This document shows, one piece after another, positions 26,730-38,770 of a stretch of 64,000 nucleotides of DNA. The translations under genes and the position numbers were made by a program. Below the pieces are notes generated by a model. The model made no database searches. It was not told the origin of the DNA and saw nothing but the letters and a program-made list of their open reading frames with translations. The stretch's first letter is position 1, and each line of letters begins with the position of its first letter. The stretch spans positions 23,495,001 through 23,559,000 of the forward strand of contig NC_092589.1 in the NCBI RefSeq assembly GCF_047663525.1, written 5' to 3'. The stretch comes from Anas platyrhynchos. Lineage: Eukaryota > Chordata > Aves > Anseriformes > Anatidae.

Positions 26730-29700
26730 GTGTTTATTTAAAAATGCAATTTATTTACAACACATTCAAACTTTATTTAAAAAAAAAAAAAACTGTACAT
26801 AAAATTCAGTTTTCTACTAACAGTTAATAGAACCACAGTGAGATTTACAATTCATTGATTCAGCAATCATGGAAATTACATTTTGGCACATTATTAAAAT
26901 CACATCGTGAACAGAAATGCTGAAGTAAGTTTTAAGCAACATAACTCCATAAATGTAACAACTTCATAGAGTGACATCCTCACATCAAGGTGTCACCGTT
27001 TAAATAAAGTATTTAACACAAAGTGCTTCCACTGTACAGCAGAGTAAATACTAAAACCTATAGAAATCTTCATAGTATTTGGATTACTTTTCCAGAAACA
27101 TCCCTTTTATCTGCTTTCTAACAAGCAATCCAAACTTTCCCTTAAGGTGTTAAGGAATGACCCCCCTGACTTCATTATACCTTCTGAGGTTAAGAAACCA
27201 ACTTTCTTTAAAAAGGTGGTTCAGGGGGAGTGTGGTGGAATTTAAATATATTGAGTCCCAATCTGTAGACAACACTTCTATGCTGAAGAAAGGACATTAG
27301 ATAATCCCATCCACAGACCTTGGCCTCAGAATAAAAGGGTGCATTCAGGAAGGTAAGCATTATAATAGAGAACGGAAGGGGGGAAAGTGTGGGAAGAACT
27401 GAACAAGGTAAACAATTGGTTTGCAATGGTAAAGTACATCACACAGCAAGAACAGACAGTGGGGGGACTTGAATAAAAATGGAGTGGAAAAGAAAAAGCC
27501 AGTACATAAAAGAGGTATTTGTAAATTGTGTTACATATCCATGACCAGAAGGATAGCAAAACTGATCTGCTTTTATTGAAGAAGAAAAAAAGAAAAAAAT
27601 AAAGAACATTTGGAGGAAGGAAAAAATGGCTGGACTAAAAATCAGTATCTCAAAGGACACAAGGAAATCAACTCAAAACTTGGCAAAACAAAGACAATAC
27701 TGCTTTAAAAAGACCAAAGTTATATTTTCTTTTTTACACAGAAGAGCAAAGGCAAGATCTGCACTTTGTTGCTGAAGAACGAATTAACAACTGAATTTAC
27801 ACATTTGGTTAAAGAACATATGACAAGGTGACAAAAGTTTGAATTCACTTTAAACGAGGCCCACAGTTGATGAAGGCCAGTAAACCGTTTTTGCATACAA
27901 TGTCATGTATGCATACATGTTAATTTATTCCAGATTTAACTCTTGTTCCAGAACTATCTGCCAAGGCTAGCACATTTTGTTGCCATACAATTAAGTCACT
28001 TGTGTCCCCCAGATCCACAACCTGCTATATATAAGCTAGTCAGCTGTTTGAAAAATCACCTGTGTTTTAAGCACATTTCCTTTGCTAAAGGACGTGGAGG
28101 AGGGCGGAAATCACTGCAAGAAAATCTGACTGCAGTAACAGTGAACTCAGAAGGGAGTACTTGAAGGGGACAGGGTAGCACAATCAACTTGCAACAGTCA
28201 GAAACTTTACATTACTGAATTGGAGGGGAAAAAAAGCAATTACGTTAAAGAGGCCAGAAAGGAGAATTTATGACAATGCAATATGCTCCAAGACTGAATT
28301 TAGAATAAGTGCCACAGGTAAGTGCAAATACTGAAGCATACTGTATTTCAAAATGAGGTAAGCATACTTCAGGAGAATTGGAAGAGATGCTAACAACTGA
28401 AGGGAAATTAGCCAACACAAGATAGACACTTATTGGAATGATGTCTTCTATGAAAGTAGAAAGGGACCACCCAGCAGAGCTAGTTGTCGCACATTTAAAA
28501 CAGGACAAAAATATTCCATTGCAGGGCTCAACGACAGGCCAGGATATTCAGTCAAAAACCCTATCTGGATACCCTGAAAGCCCCTACATAGAAAATGCAA
28601 GGTTCATCTCATCAGTAACATAGCTCTGCTGGTTTTGCTTGCTAATAAAGCATTTTTTAACTTAGCCTGTTTTCTAGACCTGAAGATTTCTATATTCCCT
28701 GGTATTTTCCTATTTATTCACAGACAACAATTACAGTACGTTCAACCAGACATGAAAGTTCAAGAATGTTACTTCATTGTGTTTTCAGGTTACACCACTT
28801 TTAAAAACTTAAAAAAATAGATAACCACTGTTTTTACAAACACCGGAAGGATAGAGAAAAAGATAGTCCATTTTATCAAATACCCCAATATTACACATAT
28901 TCTTTTTCTCTAATTCCAGGGTAAAACAATACTGACACTCCATCTTTCAACCATTAAGTAAAAGGTGTATATAAAAAGATTACCTGATTTAAGACACAAA
29001 TGCATAATTATGAAAGGGTGCTTGTTTTAGAGGATATCTTGGAGGTAAGTTCCTGCACAGACTTTGTTGTTATTTGGGGAAAATTCTACTCCAGTTCTCA
29101 GAAAACAAGCAAACCTATAAATACATTTGTTATTTGGATCTACACTCCTCCATTTAAACATCACAGTAGATGAAAATAAGTACAAAAAGAGCAGAAGCAT
29201 GAGCTTACTTCATGCCACACACTTTAAAAGGACAGAGCAGTTCTTGAAATGTTTCCTGATTTACATTAATTTGTGCAACAAATGCAAAGCAAAATCCTGC
29301 TGCTGCTAACAGAACCAAACACACTGGAGGATTAAGTTTTTAATGTTATTAACAAATAGTTTAATTTATATAATACAAACCTACCATGAAAGGCTATAAA
29401 ATACATTAATTCACCCAAGAATTGGTTCAAAAGGGGTAAGTACAAACCTAGAGGTGTGCAATTTAGACTGCAATCACTGGTCCAGTAAATATCATTTTCC
29501 AAGCAGCAAAATACCCTGCTGTGTGTTTTAATGTTCATTGACTTTAACATAACCATCCTTATTAAGGAGCTGGCTGCTTTAGAGCCAGTTGTGGTCCTAC
29601 CAGGCCCTGGTATTTTCTCAGCCCAGCAGGAAATCAATTTGCCCTTTCCACTAAGCAGTCCCTGAGGTAAAGACACCACTGTTTTTTTTAAAGGTGTCTC

Positions 29701-31174
29701 TGTGAACTGATAACTAAATAGCCTGTCCAGGCCATATGGAGCTGAAAAGCTGCTTTTGAAAAAAAAAAATGTATTTGAAAGCTTCTGGATCAGATCCACA
29801 GTGAGGCTAAGCACTGCACTCAGTGAGTATTAGGTAGTGGGTCCCCTCTTCCAAAAACCTGGGGAGCAGACCAGACCAAAATCCAACACTGCTGACAGGG
29901 CAAGTCATCTTGTTTTCCTTAAATCACCCTTGCATGTCTTCAAAAAGAAGCAGCAAAAAGGAGAATGGAAATGCTTCACTAAATACTTCAAAATGCACCT
30001 TTGGGTTTGGGAAGGAGAAGCAGGGCAGAGGGGAGGGCGTAGACTTAAATAAATCAACTAGAAATAATTGAAACTAAAATAGGAAAATCTCCCAGTATTT
30101 CTATATATATATAAATTATACAAAAGCTCCCTGTAAGTTATAACACTGTTTTAAAAAACTTCAAATGGAATTTCTCAATTAATATTAAATTGTCTCTTAA
30201 TAATAGAATTGCAGAATTTTAACTATTCGTAATAGACACATTAGCTTATTTATTCAGCATGAATAAGGACAGATGCTCAGTGTTAAAGATACTGCAATCA
30301 TTCCACACAACAATGAATTAAGACTGTGGCTATTATAACTTCTGTTGCTTGGGAGGTTGGGGGAAGAGGCAAGGGATAAGAACTGAGTTGTTTAATCACA
30401 ACAATGAACAAGATAAAAGTTAATTGGATGACTACTTGCATTTTTGCTTGCCAAAAATCAATAGAAACAATGCTAGTAATTCCTTAGTTTCATGACACAG
30501 AGCATATTCCTTAGCATCCTTCATCTGTGATTAGGTTGGCTCCAGCAGTTCTAGTAGAGAAGCAGGACCAGATTCTGCTCTGTCCCTACATACAGGGTCA
30601 CAAAAACAATGTAAGCCAACCCTTCCCAAGGGCTTCCCCTCTAATCAGACACCATTATTTTCATTCACCCACTTCAGAAGCACAACAGTTACTGCTAAAA
30701 ATGAACTGTCTATGCAAAGTGGGTTTTAAGGATCAGTAAAACATCTCTACATAAGTCCTTTATAAACATACAGTACCTCAGCCCAGTACAATCATTAACT
30801 TGCTTCAGGGCTCTCAGGAAACAGTTCACTTTGACAGAAAGGCAAGAGTTTCATTCCCAGTAGCACTGGTCATACACTGCAAGCACCAGGGTGGACAGCA
30901 ATACACCTCATCCACTCTAACAACAGGAATTCACACATGGTTTGGTAAGGAACTCTGTTAGGTTGTATCTGAAAAACGTTTAGATGAATGCACACTTTTC
31001 ATGGAAATATTAACCCTTATTTCAGATATGAGCTTCTTTAGGTGTATTTTGGTTTACAGCTAAAGCACAGAAATCTTTTTGCCACATTAACTTCAGCTAC
31101 AACCACTGATGACCCGCTTTCCTGCCTGGACACCTTTGTTCTATGAAAAATTTTTACAGAGTAGACCAAATTGT
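26730..31174 (-). other. Probable SLC30A10 3' untranslated region
   Basis: Follows the SLC30A10 stop codon with no further gene and no recognisable interspersed repeat, ending at clustered AATAAA signals. The region is AT-rich with short A/T runs. Minus-strand frames inside it (such as 28245-28508 and 29332-29814) have no recognisable domain. A long 3' UTR fits the family in mammals, but the extent needs transcript data. Confidence 0.4.
26733..26777 (-). terminator. Cluster of three AATAAA poly(A) signals (probable SLC30A10 3' end)
   Basis: On the minus strand AATAAA occurs at 26772-26777, 26750-26755 and 26733-26738, three in 45 bp. This is the densest cluster downstream of the SLC30A10 stop codon and would give a 3' UTR of about 4.4 kb. 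Single AATAAA copies closer to the stop (for example near 30249-30254) could serve as proximal sites. Assignment is inference from position only. Confidence 0.45.
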
Positions 31175-31647
31175 TTAAAATCGCGTACTGCTCAACTGCG
31201 ACTTGTCAGACACTTCACAATTTTTCTCGTCTTTAACACTATTCTCTGTCAGTGCACACTCAATAGGGATTTCAATATCACTTTTACTTGAACCATTGTC
31301 TTTATGCAGTGCAGAAAGGCAGCTATCATTTTTCTCAGTATAGCCATTACTTTTAGCCAGCGGTGCCTCCTGCTGACTGCAGCAGAGCTGAGAGTCACAA
31401 GCTTTTGAGATGCAGGGTGAGCTGCACAGCAGGTGGGAGGTCTTGCAGTCAATGTACTCAGGTTGGATGGTCACAGAATGGATCCCTGCTTCGTGGAAAA
31501 TCTTTCTTATTTTATAAGCAGCGTCCTGGTAATCAGTAGGGGTTTGGCACTTGATATGAAGAGTAGCAATATTCTTGCCACCTGCAAGCTCCCACACATG
31601 CACCTCATGAAGGCTGATAACCCCTGGTACACGAGCTAGTCTGTCAG
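31175..31647 (-). CDS. SLC30A10: SLC30A10 exon 4 (C-terminal domain, stop)
   Basis: Begins after a TTTTCCAG acceptor and completes the split codon of exon 3 (A+CT, Thr278). Encodes residues 279-434: the cytosolic ferredoxin-like domain of CDF transporters (RVPGVISLHEVHVWEL, then IATLHIKC and GIHSVTIQPEY), then the Cys-rich motif and an acidic, low-complexity tail ending SSTRF and TAA. The end resembles human NRTHF. The tail between the Cys cluster and the C terminus is the most diverged part. Confidence 0.95.
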
Positions 31648-34600
31648 CTGGAAAACATAAGACAAAGATGTTAGATGGTTTGGTGTGCTGGCTAGGCCTC
31701 ATTTAGAACCTAATCCAAAAAGAGCTGTCTCCAAACTGTCTTTCAAGGAGCTGTACTTAATAACATACATCTGCTACCTGCTGACTTTTGTTCTTATGCA
31801 ACATGACCACGCAAGCAGTCCCCTCCATTCTTTCTGAGCCCATACCATCTCTTCCCACCGGCCATTTACCCACACCTTATAGAAGCAATGTTAGAGTACC
31901 ACTTCCTTGGCCAAGGTCCACGTATTCTGGTTTGTTTAGCCCTGAGCATGGTACAACTCCAGAAAGACATATGTGCTATGCTACAATTAACCAGTGCAAA
32001 CAGTGCTAGAGAGCTACAAAATTAGCCAGTCTTAAAAGAATTTTCTAAGCTGTTTTGGAAGGCCTTCAGAAGAAGCCACTGCAGGGCTAGGAAATATTAT
32101 AATTCAATGCTGTTTCTTTCACAAACACCCCACACAAAGCATTAACAGCTCAAGACCTGGTATTTTTGATGTTGTTGGAGTACCACATTCTCAAAATGCA
32201 TGCTTTAACTAATCCAAAGAGATTTGAGTCATGTTGCTAGGACACAGGCACGTGACCATTTCCTCACAGTTCTTGAGAATTTAGGGCTATTATGAGTAAA
32301 TACTCCAAACATGTCATTCCAGAAATAACATATGCATTGAAATCTATCATTAAAATTAATAGCATTTCAACAACAAATTTGACTTACTCAGTAGTTGCAT
32401 ATTAACACCTTTGGGAACCATCTGCAACAAAATAATTGAGGTCTCTTTGATGAGTGGGAATGCAGAAGACAAGATGATGACCACCATAATTATTGTCAGG
32501 CTTGGATCAATGTAGCACTGCCAGTTACAAGGAGCATCAGGCCCCAGAGGAAGTACATGGAAAATTGTAGCAGCAACTACCACAACCACAGACCCAAGTG
32601 CATCTCCCATAACATGCAAAAGAACACCTGAAACAAATGAAAAATTCCATTAGTTTTTTCAGACTTTTTTTTTGAGCAGCTATAATGCTGTATTTTTCAA
32701 GTCTGTTCTACCTGACATGAAAAATGCAATATTCCAAGCACTCAAATCATTACCAGATTTTTCAATAACAGCTTTCAGAACAAAACGTCAAGGGAAATAC
32801 TGACTCCGAACCACAGCTGCTTAAGTGGGATGCATTATTAAACACATAGGGTACACTAGCAACTGCAGTCCAACTCCAATGCCATGGCAACACAAAGTGT
32901 CTTTGCCTAAATGCCTACAGATTATTAAGAGATCCTGGCATGTGAAATCTCAACTCACAATTAAAAATTGATGACTAAATCTATCAGTTCTACCCTGGAA
33001 GCTAAGTCAGCCAGAGACCACCCCCAGTGACTAATAATTATTCCTCCTCAATCAGTTTCTACTACTCTGTTGAAATCCCAAAAAATTACACGAGTGAAAT
33101 GTAAGGAATGACTATTCTTACAGTTCCAACTGCTCCCAAACTCCATTTTTTTGGATCAAGCTTGATTACTTATATTAAACTTTGTCCCACCAACACTACT
33201 AGCACTCAGACTCAAAAAAGACAAGAACCCAGTTCAACAGTTAGGTGTATGGATGCCACAGGTGTTTTTGTTTGGTTCATTTTTTTTAAAGAATGTGCAT
33301 GTACTATTCTAAATTCAGAGAAATGCTGTGTGCCACTTCTTATGTCTATAGATATATTTTTGCACTCAAGATAAAGACAGAAAACAGTCTCTTGTAATAA
33401 CTTTCTTCACTGCTCTTTCAAGTGCAATGACCAAAGCAGTGTTCTTGCTACAGTTACAGTAGTCTAAAAACTTCATTTTTTTCTTTGTTTTTCTCACTGC
33501 ATAATCTTGCCTCTTCCTGTCACTGCTAAAAAGCACTCCAATTTTTTCTGTCTTTACTATTCAGACAGATCTCATTCCAACCCGTGTCTAATCTGTAGTA
33601 CCTCTATATATATGAGGTTAATTCCTTTGACAATACTTTTTATTCAGAGGATGTGACAGAATAAAACAGGCCAACTCCTTTTAACGTCCCTATTACAAGC
33701 AATTTCCAAAGCTCCGCTCCAATGTAATCCCTTCCTCCAGGCCAGAGAAGCTGCGAATGGCTTCCTCTGAAACTCATTAACAGCACAGCTAAGAGTTCTG
33801 ACTCATGAGATGATGGATTCTGGGTCTCTTCAGACCTAGAACCATGCCCATGCTGCTGCTCCATGCAGGAATGAAGATCCTTAGCATGAGGAATGGAAGC
33901 AATAACCATTGGGGTTCCTTGGAACCACTTGGATAAGATAAGAAAGCATAAACTCGCAATGAATCCAGCTCTTTCTGCTGGAGTCAGGAGTATTCTGCCC
34001 CATTTGGCAAACTCCCACAGGGTTTCACTTGCCGTAACAGTGTTGCAGTGTTTCCTCTTTCATTTATAAATAATCTGGATTCAGCATGTGCCATCAGCTA
34101 TTGCACTAACAAGAGGGATAGGCAGGATGCAATTTCTAAGGTAACTAACTGAAGAGCGGGGCTTGAGAAGAATAAGAGTGTTCCAGGAAGGCTTATTTTG
34201 AATTGCAAAAAACAGCACACATGTAAGAATTTTGAAAAATTATGGATTGAGAATATAAAATTTGAAAAATGTGTATTTAACTGACAGGCAAAGTTAATAC
34301 GGTTAATATATATGTCTCAGTTATGCATTACATGAGGGAAAAGAAGCGATCCCATTTCCCTGTAGACCCCCAAAAGCTATAGGTATAAAAACAGAACTGG
34401 AAGGCAATTTTTATTTAATAGTCATTAAGGTAAGACTATGGACAGCAGTGTCTAGACAGCGTATAGACAACAGTTAACAGTGTCTGTTAACTGAGTATAG
34501 CTATGTAATTAACTTCCAGCAGCAAAGCAAAAACCAATTTTGAATTTTAAAGACACATCTGTAATGCTGGCTAACAAAAATAGATTTTGCAAAGACAAAG

Positions 34601-36738
34601 TTAAAGTATCTCCTAAAGAAAAAATCATCTTTTTAAAATTCAAGGAAGCCAGACATCTTAAAATAACTGATACAGAACTCCTCATGCTTCAGACATCTTT
34701 GACACTTGCCAGCATCAGTATGCTTAAACACTGTAGTTAGGCAAATACAGCCTTCCCTAAAATACACCCATTGGTTTCTTATCCTTCTCTCCTCCTTCCC
34801 TGAAGATGGCAGTTTGCTATGCCAATACTCAAAGCACTCTAATGCCATAAAAGCCAACAACACTAGTGCCTAAATATTCAGGCAACTGTTGTCACTCTAG
34901 TTTGCAAGGTGTCCTCCCCTACACACATATTTGCATAACTCTGCAAGCATAATTTTTTTTTTATCTGTTTTGAATAAACAGATAAACAAGCCAAAAAAAT
35001 AGGTGTCTGACTGCCATGACAACCTCATCAGATGAATTCATGTGATGCCAACTTGTATGACTTTAGAGGAACACCACACCTTCTCATATGCTGTTATGTG
35101 ACCACAAGAAGCCTGAGGCTATCACTTTATTTTTGTCTTTGCAACAGCCCTTTCCTAGAAGGGAAAATCATTGTTAAATACACTACTTTCGTTTCTGTTA
35201 GGAATAGGTACATAAATCTGTATGCATATGAATACCTGTATGCAAGGACTTGGTTAATTTATTCCTAGATGTAGTCATAACGTTTCTCTTTGCAGATAAC
35301 AGAGATCTGCCAAAGCAGAACGTAAAAGGGGCTTGACTCTGTCCCAGGCTCTCTCAGGAAGAGGTTCACAGTTCAAGGACTTGGAAAAAACACATGCAGA
35401 GATACCAGTTTCAACACCTTTCTCCTCATGCTGACTACAAAACTTGTGATTACCATTGCTGGGATTTAAAGAAGCTCTGTTTTCTGCCTAACAGCGTTTA
35501 AAACTTGAGAACCGCCCAACTAGTCATGCAATGACAAAGAAAAGTCTCACAGATACCTGCATGACCTTCCTGTATGGCCTCTAGTGGCTTGAGCTAAGTG
35601 CAAGGAGCTTTGTTCCTTTCCAAGAAGTCCAGCTGCAGTCTTCTACAGATCCCAAATGAGCCAAACCAGCACCACATTGATTTGCCATTACCCATGCTAT
35701 CTCACATGACCAAAACCTTTTTGCTAACTGTGCCCAGACACGCAGAGGTGTCCTCAGCTCCATCTCACACTGACATTTTGGGGGGGGAAATTTAGACAGA
35801 AGGTAAAAAGTGTTTAAAGTTAATGCAACATTAGCCTCCTGCTGCCATGCCATACATACCTCTGATGTTCAAGGCTTCGGACTTTTTCTCTACTTTCTTC
35901 CCAGACCCCTCTTCAGGGCTTTTTTGGTCGTTTGGGGATTCACCTGCATTCAAAGAAGAAACGCTGTGTTGTGTATAAGTTCTACAAACAGAAAAAACAT
36001 CAACCTTCTCAAGACCAGCTCCTTTCCAAGAGACGACGAGAAGCCAAGCCCGAGGCCACCCCGCACCCCCACGGCCGGCCGCGCATAGAAGGGGGGGGCC
36101 CGGCGGGGAGGGGAGGCACCGGGGGCGGGCAGGGGGAAGCCGGGGCTGGGAAGAGGGGGACCGGGGCCGGGCCGGGAGCGAAGCGGGGGGCACGGGGAGC
36201 GGGGCCGGAGAGGCTGCAGCCGAAAGGCACCTGCTCGGTCGGCGGCGTCCCGCGGCTCGGGCGCCCCCCCCGTCGGGGCGGCGGCGACAGCGGGCGGCGG
36301 AGCCGGGGTGCGGCGGCAGCAGGCGCCCCAGTCCTGGAAGACCAGCAGCCCCACCAGGTTGACGGCCAGGCCCAGGGCGCCGACGATGAGCACCAGCTCG
36401 GCGTCGTCGATGCGCTCGGGCCGGGCCAGGCGCAGCAGGGCCTCCACGCAGATGGTGAAGCAGAGGGCGGTGAGGAAGACGGCGTTGCTCAGGGCGCCCA
36501 CCGCCTCGGCGCGGCTGTAGCCGTAGGTGGCGCGGGGCCCGCGGCGGCTGCGGCGGGCGATGCGGCCGGTGGTGAGCCCGACGCAGAGCGAGATGAGGTC
36601 GGACAGCATGTTGAACGAGTCGGACACCAGCGCGATGGAGTTGCCCAGGTAGCCCGACACCAGCTCGGCCACGAAGAAGCCGACGGTGAGCACCAGCATG
36701 AAGATGAGGCGGCACGTCTTGCCCGAGTACCGCCCCAT
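31175..36738 (-). CDS. SLC30A10: SLC30A10 (ZnT10), manganese/zinc efflux transporter, 4 coding exons
   Basis: Cation diffusion facilitator of the plasma membrane and endosomes. In mammals ZnT10 mainly exports Mn2+ in exchange for protons, in liver and gut. Exons are 36738-36231, 35943-35860, 32627-32388 and 31647-31175. All three introns are phase 1 with GT/AG ends, giving 434 residues (human about 485). TM1-TM4 and a short Pro/Ala loop come from exon 1. TM2 carries DSFNMLSD with Asn43 and Asp47, the ZnT10-type site where zinc-specific ZnTs have His. TM5 carries HVMGD with His202 and Asp206. The C-terminal domain has HEVHVWEL and a Cys-rich CSSPCISKACDSQLCC segment. The cytosolic His-rich loop of most ZnTs is absent, as in human ZnT10. 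The start ATG is chosen because MGRYSGKTCRL matches the human N terminus. The gene is downstream of a second first-exon-like sequence at 48.2-48.6 kb. Confidence 0.95.
31648..32387 (-). other. SLC30A10 intron 3
   Basis: 740-bp phase 1 intron with GTAAGT donor and TTTTCCAG acceptor. Nothing else seen in it. Confidence 0.9.
32388..32627 (-). CDS. SLC30A10: SLC30A10 exon 3 (TM5-TM6)
   Basis: 240 bp, phase 1 at both ends (TTTCAG|GTGTT and CTGA|GTAAGT). Encodes VLLHVMGDALGSVVVV (TM5, with His202 and Asp206 of the transport site), the extracellular DAPCNWQCYIDPSL segment and TM6 (IIMVVIILSSAFPLIKETS), then ILLQMVPKGVNM leading into the C-terminal domain. This is the only TM5-TM6 exon I can find in the window, which matters for the upstream alternative first exon. 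Confidence 0.96.
32628..35859 (-). other. SLC30A10 intron 2
   Basis: 3232-bp phase 1 intron with a GTATGT donor. No recognised gene or interspersed repeat inside. Frames such as 33640-33909 (minus) are short and without homology. Confidence 0.85.
35860..35943 (-). CDS. SLC30A10: SLC30A10 exon 2 (cytosolic linker)
   Basis: 84-bp phase 1/phase 1 exon after TTTGAATGCAG. Encodes ESPNDQKSPEEGSGKKVEKK followed by SEALNIR. The KKxEKKSEALNIRG end matches the human protein just before TM5. Because it is symmetric, it could be skipped or replaced without breaking the frame. Confidence 0.93.
35944..36230 (-). other. SLC30A10 intron 1 (short, GC-rich)
   Basis: Only 287 bp, phase 1, much of it inside the CpG island. 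The exon 1 frame reads through most of this intron without a stop, so a retained-intron product is open in principle. Confidence 0.85.
36231..36738 (-). CDS. SLC30A10: SLC30A10 exon 1 (TM1-TM4)
   Basis: 508 bp, very GC-rich, ending GCAG|GTGCCT in phase 1. Encodes residues 1-169: MGRYSGKTCRL, TM1 (IFMLVLTVGFFVAELV), TM2 with SDSFNMLSD and LISLCVGL, a basic RIARRSRRG loop, TM3 (ALSNAVFLTALCFTICVEAL), TM4 (ELVLIVGALGLAVNLVGLLVF) and a Pro/Ala-rich linker. The frame is open well upstream of the ATG; MGRYSG is taken as the start by family similarity. The long overlapping frames on both strands here result from high GC and few stops. Confidence 0.96.
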
Positions 36739-37117
36739 GGCCCGCACCGACACCGCCGCCGGCACCCGCAGCGACCCCGGCCCGGCCCGGCACGGCCCGG
36801 CACGGCCCTTAACGCCGCCGGCACCGCCCCGCCCCGCGGACCGCCCCCGCCCGCCCCCCGCCCGCCCCGCCCCGCCCGTACCGGGGGGCTGCGGGGAGCC
36901 CCGGCGGTGGCGGCTACGGGGGGCTCGGGGACATTGCGGGGGGGATGCCCGGGGACGGCCCCGCACGGGCGGCGAGGAGAGGTCGGGGCTCGGGGGGAGC
37001 CCCCCCCGGTTCGCCCGGAGCCCCCCCCGCGCCGCCCCGACGGCGGGAGGTTCGGTGCGGAGGGGCCGGCCCCGGCCGCGGTACCGACGGTTCGGGAGAG
37101 GAGGGCGAGAGGGGGGA

Positions 37118-37165
37118 GACAGACGGATGGACGGACGGACGGACGGACGGACAGACGGATGGACA
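37118..37165. repeat. (GGAC)n tetranucleotide repeat in CpG island
   Basis: Tandem GGAC with GACA/GGAT variants, about 48 bp, roughly 400 bp upstream of the SLC30A10 start codon. A length-variable repeat in the promoter or 5' UTR. Confidence 0.9.
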
Positions 37166-37350
37166 GAGCCCCCTGCTGGGCCGGGCGGCGGCCGGGGGCG
37201 GTGTGCGCCATCCCGCGGAGAAAAGGAGGCTTCGTGCGGGTGTGTCCGGCACGGGGATCGCTCTGCTCCTCGTGGGGGCTTTGTCGTGACAGTCCTCGGG
37301 ACAGTGGCAGCCCTGCCTGCCAGGGGAAGAGGACAGAGCCCGGCCGCCGA

Positions 37351-38770
37351 CACAGCGATTTGAGGCGGGGGGAGCGGCTGGTGATTACAGGGGGTGCCAG
37401 GAAATTAAGCCATTCGCAACTGCTTGGTCCTCAGAAACAACAGCCGATGTCACTAGACTACAGCGATCCCAAACTGGGCTTGGGGTCATCATGCGGTTTA
37501 TTTATTTTTTCCTCTATCACTTCAGAAGCAGATAAAGAAAGAAAATCAGAACCAGGCCTAAGCACAGTAAACTTAAATAAAAGATGTGAGGCCTAAAGAA
37601 AATAAGGTCCTTGAAGTTATACCCTGTGAGATGCCGAGTGTTGCTGTTACCCACAACACACAGCAGTGCTGGAGTTGTGCTTCCACAACTACAATCAGCG
37701 CTGAAGTGCCACGTCAGGCATTTCACCACGCTTGACAAGCCATACAGTGCAATCAGGTTATGGACCAGCACAGCTGGGCAACGCTGTCGTGTCCCTCCTA
37801 CCGAGCTGCTCTTATCTACAACCAGAAATTAATTAAATGCCACGAGAATCTTAAGTCCAAAGCAATTGCATTGGTACTGTTGTTAACTAACTTCAATGCT
37901 TTGCTTAAATACATCTTTTAAATGAGGCCTCTTAGTTCCATCTAAATTCTGTGTACACAACCAAAACTTTTTTCTTTTTTTATAATGTAACCCAAAACAC
38001 ATCTCAAGTTGTGGAGTGGACATAAGCAGCCATCCAGGGTATGACCTCTCATGTATTTGCAAGGATTAACAAGCACAACTCCCAGTTACTGGACATTGTT
38101 GTCTACGTCCTTCCCACATTCAGTGCCCAAGTGATGAAAGTACCCTGCCATATTCAAAATTAACAGATGCATAAAAATAAATGTATTGAAAAGAAGACTT
38201 TCAATAAAAGCTTATAAAGACAAACACAGTAGTGTGAGCAGATAGCACAATTGCATCAACGCACATTGCAGCTACAACATTAGACCTAGCGACATATGAT
38301 GAGAGACTTTAAATGGTAGTGCTAGATAAAAAGCAGCGTGACGGAACTTGGAAAAAGAGAGAAGAAAACTATGCACAAATTACAAGAAGTTTAAGCAAAA
38401 ACTTAAAGAAGACAGCCTATATATTCTTTAGTATAATTAATGATAGCAAACGCTGCCTCTGGCACTTCACTTTACAATCAGAAAAATCACTAAAGCCCAG
38501 TTTATTGCAACTGCATAGAACCAGAATGAATTATCAGTGGTTCCTGTTCTAGGAGTATGTATAATACAGTAGCTGAAACATCATTAATCCTCCTGTGCAA
38601 AATATACATTCATTCTCTTTGAAAAGTATGACATGTCATAGCCCAGAACTCACTTCAAAAACATACATATATCGCAGTTGCTTTGAAGAAACCATGCTAA
38701 AAATATTATTTTCACCAAATAAGGTTGTGACTAAGTTCCCTCAGATGGAGCACAATTAAAAATGACTCAC
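37351..38770. other. Region upstream of SLC30A10 CpG island, no gene seen
   Basis: AT content rises quickly outside the island. No TM5-TM6 or C-terminal-domain exon of a second ZnT gene is present, and no repeat family was recognised. Confidence 0.6.

Larger units (their letters stand above)
36040..37350. promoter_or_regulatory. CpG island, probable SLC30A10 promoter
   Basis: About 1.3 kb of dense CpG with many GC boxes (CCGCCCC/CCCCGCC around 36820-36880), covering exon 1 and the region upstream of the ATG. No convincing TATA box. A (GGAC)n repeat sits about 400 bp upstream of the ATG. The start site is not determinable by eye. Confidence 0.8.

Noticed and set aside
29332-29814. 160-codon minus-strand frame downstream of SLC30A10
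   Set aside because: Lies in the presumed 3' UTR, includes a homopolymer-derived Phe run and shows no domain.
35944-36230. Reading SLC30A10 exon 1 through intron 1 as one longer coding exon
   Set aside because: The frame stays open but the product loses family similarity after the GCAG|GTGCCT donor. The next family-like segment (KKSEALNIRG) is in another frame and is reached by a proper phase 1 splice.
35932-37596. 554-codon plus-strand frame and other long frames across the CpG island
   Set aside because: These are antisense or other-frame shadows of SLC30A10 exon 1 and its GC-rich flanks, where stop codons are rare. The Arg/Pro/Gly-rich products are typical of that artefact.
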